Shown here: positions 24,394 to 27,817 of the stretch, in pieces
Layout of the letters: each line of letters begins with the position of its first letter
Position numbering within the stretch: the first letter of the stretch is position 1
Assembly (NCBI GenBank): GCA_902767465.1
Contig: CACXHM010000212.1
Coordinates: forward strand, 1 to 27,817
Source of the DNA: an uncultured Bacteroidia bacterium
GTDB taxonomy: Bacteria; Bacteroidota; Bacteroidia; Bacteroidales; UBA932
DNA length: 27,817 bases
Direction of reading: 5' to 3'
The notes under the pieces: generated by a model
Told to the model about the DNA's origin: nothing
Databases searched by the model: none
Seen by the model: the letters and a program-made list of their open reading frames with translations, nothing else
Made by a program: the position numbers and the translations under genes

Positions 24394-24739
24394 ATGTACC
24401 ATTTTTATAAAGAGTGTTCCAAGATACATTATAATAAGAATCAAAATACTTAGATGCATTCTTATTCGCTCTCTTTTCTGTCCAGTAGATATCGTGAGAT
24501 GAGCGTGTAAAATAATGCCCCGTTGTCGGAGAGATCTCGTTCCAATATGTTGATTATGCTGCACTGTTAAGACTAGAAACACCGATAGTGAACAAATAAG
24601 CCGGGCCATAACGCCGACTGTCTATCGTATGACCATATTCGTGCATGGGGGTTATAGTCCTTATGCTGTCGGATAATGTATGCGCGACAACAAAAAGAGG
24701 CAGGAACATCAAAACAGATACGATTATCAATCGTTTCAT
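24371..24739 (-). pseudogene. HEYGH-motif Rhs C-terminal-type gene broken by an in-frame TAA
   Basis: From the ATG at 24739 the frame gives a signal-peptide-like start (MKRLIIVSVLMFLPLFVVAH), then ITPMHEYGHTIDSRRYGPAY and LFTIGVSSLNSAA, and a TAA at 24556-24554. The same frame continues without a break for 60 more codons: STYWNEISPTTGHYFTRSSH, DIYWTEKRANKNASKYF, and an end YKNGTYEDYYPL with TAG at 24371. The HEYGH, YLFTIG and WTExxAN blocks are the pattern of putative metallopeptidase-like C-terminal domains at the ends of Bacteroidota Rhs proteins. So one nonsense mutation interrupts an otherwise complete 122-codon frame. The signal-like start and own promoter suggest it may have been expressed as a separate exported protein. 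Confidence 0.68.
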
Positions 24740-24740
24740 A

Positions 24741-24787
24741 TTTGCGAAGATAGCAAATCTTCAGCGAAAAATAGTTATCTTCGCAAA
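24741..24787. promoter_or_regulatory. Symmetrical divergent promoter region of murI and the HEYGH gene
   Basis: TTTGCGAAGATA (24741-24752) and TATCTTCGCAAA (24776-24787) are a perfect 12-bp inverted repeat separated by 23 nt. Each arm contains TATCTTCG, a one-base variant of the -7 consensus, pointing outward. The murI ATG is 7 nt past its box and the HEYGH-gene ATG 5 nt past its box. The repeat could also be a regulator site. Confidence 0.6.
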
Positions 24788-24790
24788 GTT

Positions 24791-25558
24791 ATGGCTGTGA
24801 TCGGCATCATGGATTCGGGAGTGGGAGGTCTTTCGGTTTTCCGGGAGATCCGCAAGGTCCTTCCCGATGAATCATATATCTACTACGCCGACAATGCCAA
24901 CTGCCCATACGGTGACAAGACTCCTGAATTCATCAAAGACAGGCTCGATGCGATTACCCGGCATTTCATTGACAAGGGTGCCGAAGCGATGGTCCTCGCC
25001 TGCAATACGGCAACTTCCGCTGCCATCGAATACCTGAGGAAGAGTTATTCCATTCCTTTCGTGGGGATGGAACCGGCAGTGAAACCCGCCGCCCTCGGCA
25101 CCCGTAGCGGAGTGATAGGAGTTCTCGCAACGGCAGGCACTCTCAAAGGCAGCAAATATCTTAACACAAAGGGCCGGTTCGAAGACCATGTAAAAATAAT
25201 CGAACATGTTGGAAAGGGGTTCGTGGAACTCGTTGAAAAGGGCATCCTTTCCGGTACCGAAGCTGAAAGCACAGTCCGCGTAAGCCTCGCTCCCCTTCTT
25301 GAGGCAGGCGCCGACCGCATAGTGCTCGGCTGCACCCATTACCCTTTCCTGCTGGAGACCCTTAAAAAGGTCGCATCGGACCTGGGGTATCAAGATGTAC
25401 GGTTCATTGACCCGGCACCGGCCGTAGCGGCCCGTCTGGTGCAGGTGATGACAGAAAACAAAATCGGGACGCGCGATACGCATCCCGAAATAAGTTTCGA
25501 AGCCTCCGGCGATGCCGGAGTTCTGAAAGATTTTTTCTACGCCTTTGCAGGCATCTGA
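24791..25558 (+). CDS. murI: Glutamate racemase
   Basis: This 255-residue cytosolic enzyme makes D-glutamate for peptidoglycan. The two catalytic cysteines are present: Cys71 in LACNTATS and Cys181 in LGCTHYPF. Asp8 and Ser9 (IMDSGVGGLS) and the YADNANCPYGDKTPEF block are also intact. I use the ATG at 24791, which gives the standard N-terminus MAVIGIMDSGVGG; the frame is open to 24680 but that extension lies over the divergent promoter region. The 3' end overlaps the convergent DUF6515 gene by 22 bp. A truncated relative of its 5' end lies about 1.3 kb upstream. Confidence 0.95.
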   Translation: MAVIGIMDSGVGGLSVFREIRKVLPDESYIYYADNANCPYGDKTPEFIKDRLDAITRHFIDKGAEAMVLACNTATSAAIEYLRKSYSIPFVGMEPAVKPAALGTRSGVIGVLATAGTLKGSKYLNTKGRFEDHVKIIEHVGKGFVELVEKGILSGTEAESTVRVSLAPLLEAGADRIVLGCTHYPFLLETLKKVASDLGYQDVRFIDPAPAVAARLVQVMTENKIGTRDTHPEISFEASGDAGVLKDFFYAFAGI

Positions 25559-26991
25559 CCAAGCACTTCAAAGTAAGGGACTCCGTCGGAGACCGTCATA
25601 CGGTAGATGGTGTCGTCCACCTTGTAATACTCATTGCCGTCGGCAAGGGTTACGGTGTCATAGTCTTCAGGCAGGGCCTTGATGAGGGCTCCGGCAGGAG
25701 GCACTATCACCTTGTACTGGCCATTTGCATCAGCCATAAAGAAGACTCCGTCGTCGTAGTAGTACTCCTGACCGTTTGCAGCAAAACTCTGGATGAGGCC
25801 GAGTTTGGTTGCGAGCTGATACGAAGCATACGACTTGAGGGTGTTGATATCCATCGTGGGGGTAGCCGCAGCGCTTGCAGCAACATTCTGCTGGGCGGTA
25901 ATCGTGGCGTTGTTCTGCGCTATGGCAGCGTTCTGAGCGGCAATGGTAGCATTGTTCTCAGCAATGATGCGGTTCTGCTCGTTGATGGTTGCGTAGTTGC
26001 TGTTGACCGTACTGTAGGTACGATATACATTATTATAGTATGCAAATGTCAACACGTCAAGTTCGAGGTTGTACAGGGCCCTGTCGAACAGTATCCCGTA
26101 AGGAGGACGGCAGATGTGATAGAAGCTGTCCCAATAGCGATAATAAATACCGTTATAATAGTAGTAGTCTATCCCCCAATAGCGATACCTGTTGTAGTGG
26201 GGCAGATGATGCACCCTGTATCCGTAATAGTGAGGATCCGGTCCGTAGAACCTGCCGGGGCGGTCATAATGGACGGGATGACGGTGGATAGGAGCCACCC
26301 TCTTGCCGTGATCGTCGAAACGAACCTGCCCGGGAGCTCCCGCCGTCTGACGGCTGTAGCTGTTTGTAGGATTATATCCCCTGTTGCCGGGACCGGTGCT
26401 GCTTACCGCAGATCCCACCGAATTACGCGCGCCTCCGCTCACTGACCTTCCGCCGGAACGGCTTGTGGATGAACCGGAAGAGACAGCCGAACCGGAAGTA
26501 GATCTGCGGGCACCTCCGCTCACGCTGGAAACCCCACCGCTGCGAGCAGCGCCGGAACTGCTTCGGCTGACACTTGAAGAGCTGCGGCTCACGCTGGAAC
26601 TGCTCCTGCTCGTGCTGCCGGCAGAACGGGAACTGGAAGGAACAGTACCTCCAACAGCCCTGGAAGTGCTGGAAGAACTGGAACGTCCGCTCACCTGACT
26701 GCGGTTTTGCGGGCTGCTGCTCCTGCTGACACTTGAAGAGCTGCGGTTCGAACTGGAGCTGCTGTAACTGCTTCTGCTTATACTTGAAGAGCTGCGGCTG
26801 CTGCCGGAGCTGCTTCTGCTTGCGCTCGAATAACTGCGGCTGCTGCCGGAGGATGACGAGCGTGAACTGGTCTGGCTGGAAGATGAACGGCTGCTGCCGC
26901 CGCTTCTGGATTGGGCATTAGCTGCAATGGGCGCAAATGCTATCGCCATGGCCGCTGCGGCCGAGAGTGCGATTCTGTAAACTGTTTTCAT
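25537..26991 (-). CDS. Exported Ser/Arg-rich protein with DUF6515-type C-terminus
   Basis: This 484-residue protein has a Sec signal peptide (MKTVYRIALSAAAAMAIAFA, probable cleavage after ANA). Residues about 28-200 are a low-complexity Ser/Arg/Gly region with repeated SRSSSSVSRSSS units. Then comes a His/Tyr-rich segment (HPHYYGYRVHHLPHYNRYRY form) with YYYYNGIYYRYWDSFY. Residues about 335-369 form heptads with Asn at repeating positions (TIAAQNAAIAQNNATI), as in Asn-cored coiled coils. The C-terminus has YKVIVPPAGALIKALPEDYD and EYYKVDDTIYRM, the DUF6515 pattern. Function unknown; probably periplasmic or surface. I prefer the ATG at 26991 over a TTG at 27000. Its 3' end overlaps murI by 22 bp. 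Confidence 0.8.
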   Translation of the reverse strand: MKTVYRIALSAAAAMAIAFAPIAANAQSRSGGSSRSSSSQTSSRSSSSGSSRSYSSASRSSSGSSRSSSSISRSSYSSSSSNRSSSSVSRSSSPQNRSQVSGRSSSSSTSRAVGGTVPSSSRSAGSTSRSSSSVSRSSSSVSRSSSGAARSGGVSSVSGGARRSTSGSAVSSGSSTSRSGGRSVSGGARNSVGSAVSSTGPGNRGYNPTNSYSRQTAGAPGQVRFDDHGKRVAPIHRHPVHYDRPGRFYGPDPHYYGYRVHHLPHYNRYRYWGIDYYYYNGIYYRYWDSFYHICRPPYGILFDRALYNLELDVLTFAYYNNVYRTYSTVNSNYATINEQNRIIAENNATIAAQNAAIAQNNATITAQQNVAASAAATPTMDINTLKSYASYQLATKLGLIQSFAANGQEYYYDDGVFFMADANGQYKVIVPPAGALIKALPEDYDTVTLADGNEYYKVDDTIYRMTVSDGVPYFEVLGQMPAKA

Positions 26992-27012
26992 AATGCTCAA
27001 TTTTAGTGACCG

Positions 27013-27020
27013 TAAATATA
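27013..27020 (-). promoter_or_regulatory. Probable -7 box of the DUF6515 gene
   Basis: TATATTTA on the minus strand (27020-27013) is one base off the consensus; the ATG at 26991 is 21 nt downstream. No TTG at the proper -33 distance, so the call is tentative. Confidence 0.4.
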
Positions 27021-27058
27021 ACTATTCAAAGTGACAATTGCATAATCCGTACCACAAA

Positions 27059-27817
27059 TTATTTTTTACCATATGAAGGGTCGATACGGGAGGGCAGGAT
27101 CGCAGTAACCGCTATCGTAGCTATACAGCATATCATCACAAGAATAAAGAATCCGATATATCCAAGGGTCTCCTGCAGCATGCCGGCAAAGAAACCAGGA
27201 ACCATCATGCTCAAGGCCATGAAAGCGGTGCATACGGCATAGTGCGAGGTGCTGAATTCTCCTTTTGAAAAATACATCATGTAGAGCATGTAAGCCGTAA
27301 AACCGAATCCGTATCCGAACTGGTCCAGGGCTACGCAGCAATAAATGATGGATATGTCCGCCGGCTGATCGATTGCCATATACAGATATACCGAGCACGG
27401 AAGAGCAAGGCTGAGGGCCATAGGCCACAGGGATTTGCGAAGACCTTTGCGCGCAGAATAAACACCTCCAAGGATACCTCCGACAGTCAAGGCTATCACA
27501 CCCACCGTGCCGTAAACAAGGCCCGACTGGGCAGTACTAAGGCCCAATCCGCCTTCGGACACACTGTCGAGCATGAAAGGTGTGAGCATCTTCACCGAAA
27601 GGGCCTCCGGAAGACGGTACAGCAGCATGAAGGTCACCGCCAGCCATACTCCGGGTTTCCGGAAGAAAGTGGAGAACGCCCTTAAAATGTCGCGACCACC
27701 TCCGGCATTCTTGTTTTCGCGCTCTGCGGGCAGGGAAAACAGATGCCACAGAAATATCAGCAGCAGGATCGCGGAACTAAGCAGCAGCGTCATTTTCCAA
27801 GCCTGCGGAATATCGCC
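27059..27817 (-). CDS. AmpG-like MFS permease (C-terminal part)
   Basis: The gene runs off the window end; 252 residues of the C-terminal half are present, with the frame open through GDIPQAWKM at the edge. About six hydrophobic segments are visible. GLGLSTAQSGLVYGTVGVIA, FGYGFGFTAYMLYMMYFSKG and SHYAVCTAFMALSMMVPGFF resemble the AmpG/PAT branch of the major facilitator superfamily, which in Enterobacteria imports anhydro-muropeptides. In Bacteroidota such permeases may carry muropeptides or other amino-sugar compounds. The substrate cannot be fixed from half a protein. No terminator is seen between its stop and the next gene. Confidence 0.75.
   Translation of the reverse strand, partial: GDIPQAWKMTLLLSSAILLLIFLWHLFSLPAERENKNAGGGRDILRAFSTFFRKPGVWLAVTFMLLYRLPEALSVKMLTPFMLDSVSEGGLGLSTAQSGLVYGTVGVIALTVGGILGGVYSARKGLRKSLWPMALSLALPCSVYLYMAIDQPADISIIYCCVALDQFGYGFGFTAYMLYMMYFSKGEFSTSHYAVCTAFMALSMMVPGFFAGMLQETLGYIGFFILVMICCIATIAVTAILPSRIDPSYGKK

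Noticed and set aside
24410..24609. N-terminal extension of the lipoprotein frame up to 24609
   Set aside because: It would place about 70 residues before a clear lipoprotein signal peptide and lies over the frame of the HEYGH gene.
26384..26698. Plus-strand Glu/Leu-rich frame
   Set aside because: It is the antisense of the Ser/Arg-rich region of the DUF6515 gene; the composition follows directly from complementing its codons.

Overview
The window is a gene-dense piece (about 50-57% GC in most genes) of a Bacteroidota chromosome, most likely Bacteroidales. Evidence: promoters of the Bacteroidota type (TTG, about 19-20 nt, TAnnTTTG) instead of sigma70 boxes; almost no Shine-Dalgarno sequences; a fucP-fucI pair, a class I fumarase, a DUF6515 Ser-rich protein, an AmpG-like permease and Rhs remnants of the kind seen in that phylum. 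I cannot assign a genus.

Layout. 1-4701 (+): 3' end of rpsU with terminator, L-fucose permease and isomerase (fucP-fucI) with terminator, then pncA-upp (nicotinamide and uracil salvage). 4715-8247 (-): tRNA-Leu(UAG), then two overlapping lipoprotein genes. The first is BMP-like. The second joins a type 1 periplasmic-binding domain to a legumain/GPI8-like (C13) cysteine peptidase domain. 8297-13444 (-): class I fumarase followed by a very large AsmA-like protein. 13445-14046 has no intact gene; it holds a decayed gene tail and two sets of palindromic repeats. 14047-15849: divergent prfB (RF2) and aqpZ.

15824-23328 is a surface-glycan region: GT10 fucosyltransferase and Wzx-like flippase (-), TupA-like ATP-grasp and DUF616 genes (+), then GT4 and GT2 glycosyltransferases (-). 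The GT2 and GT4 genes lie at the end of a five-gene overlapping operon that starts with a HipBST-type tripartite toxin-antitoxin set (HTH, split HipA N-terminal domain, HipA-like kinase).

23388-24787 is an AT-rich scar: a truncated second murI 5' end (+), an Rhs core fragment, a probable immunity-type lipoprotein, and an HEYGH-containing Rhs C-terminal-type gene broken by an in-frame TAA (all -). It abuts the intact murI. After murI come a Ser-rich DUF6515 exported protein and a partial AmpG-like transporter (-).

The most unusual items are the binding-protein/C13 peptidase lipoprotein, the Rhs cassette between two murI 5' ends, the hipBST set coupled to glycosyltransferases, and promoter boxes 4-8 nt from start codons that predict leaderless mRNAs. 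All homology calls rest on recognised motifs read by eye; no database search was run.
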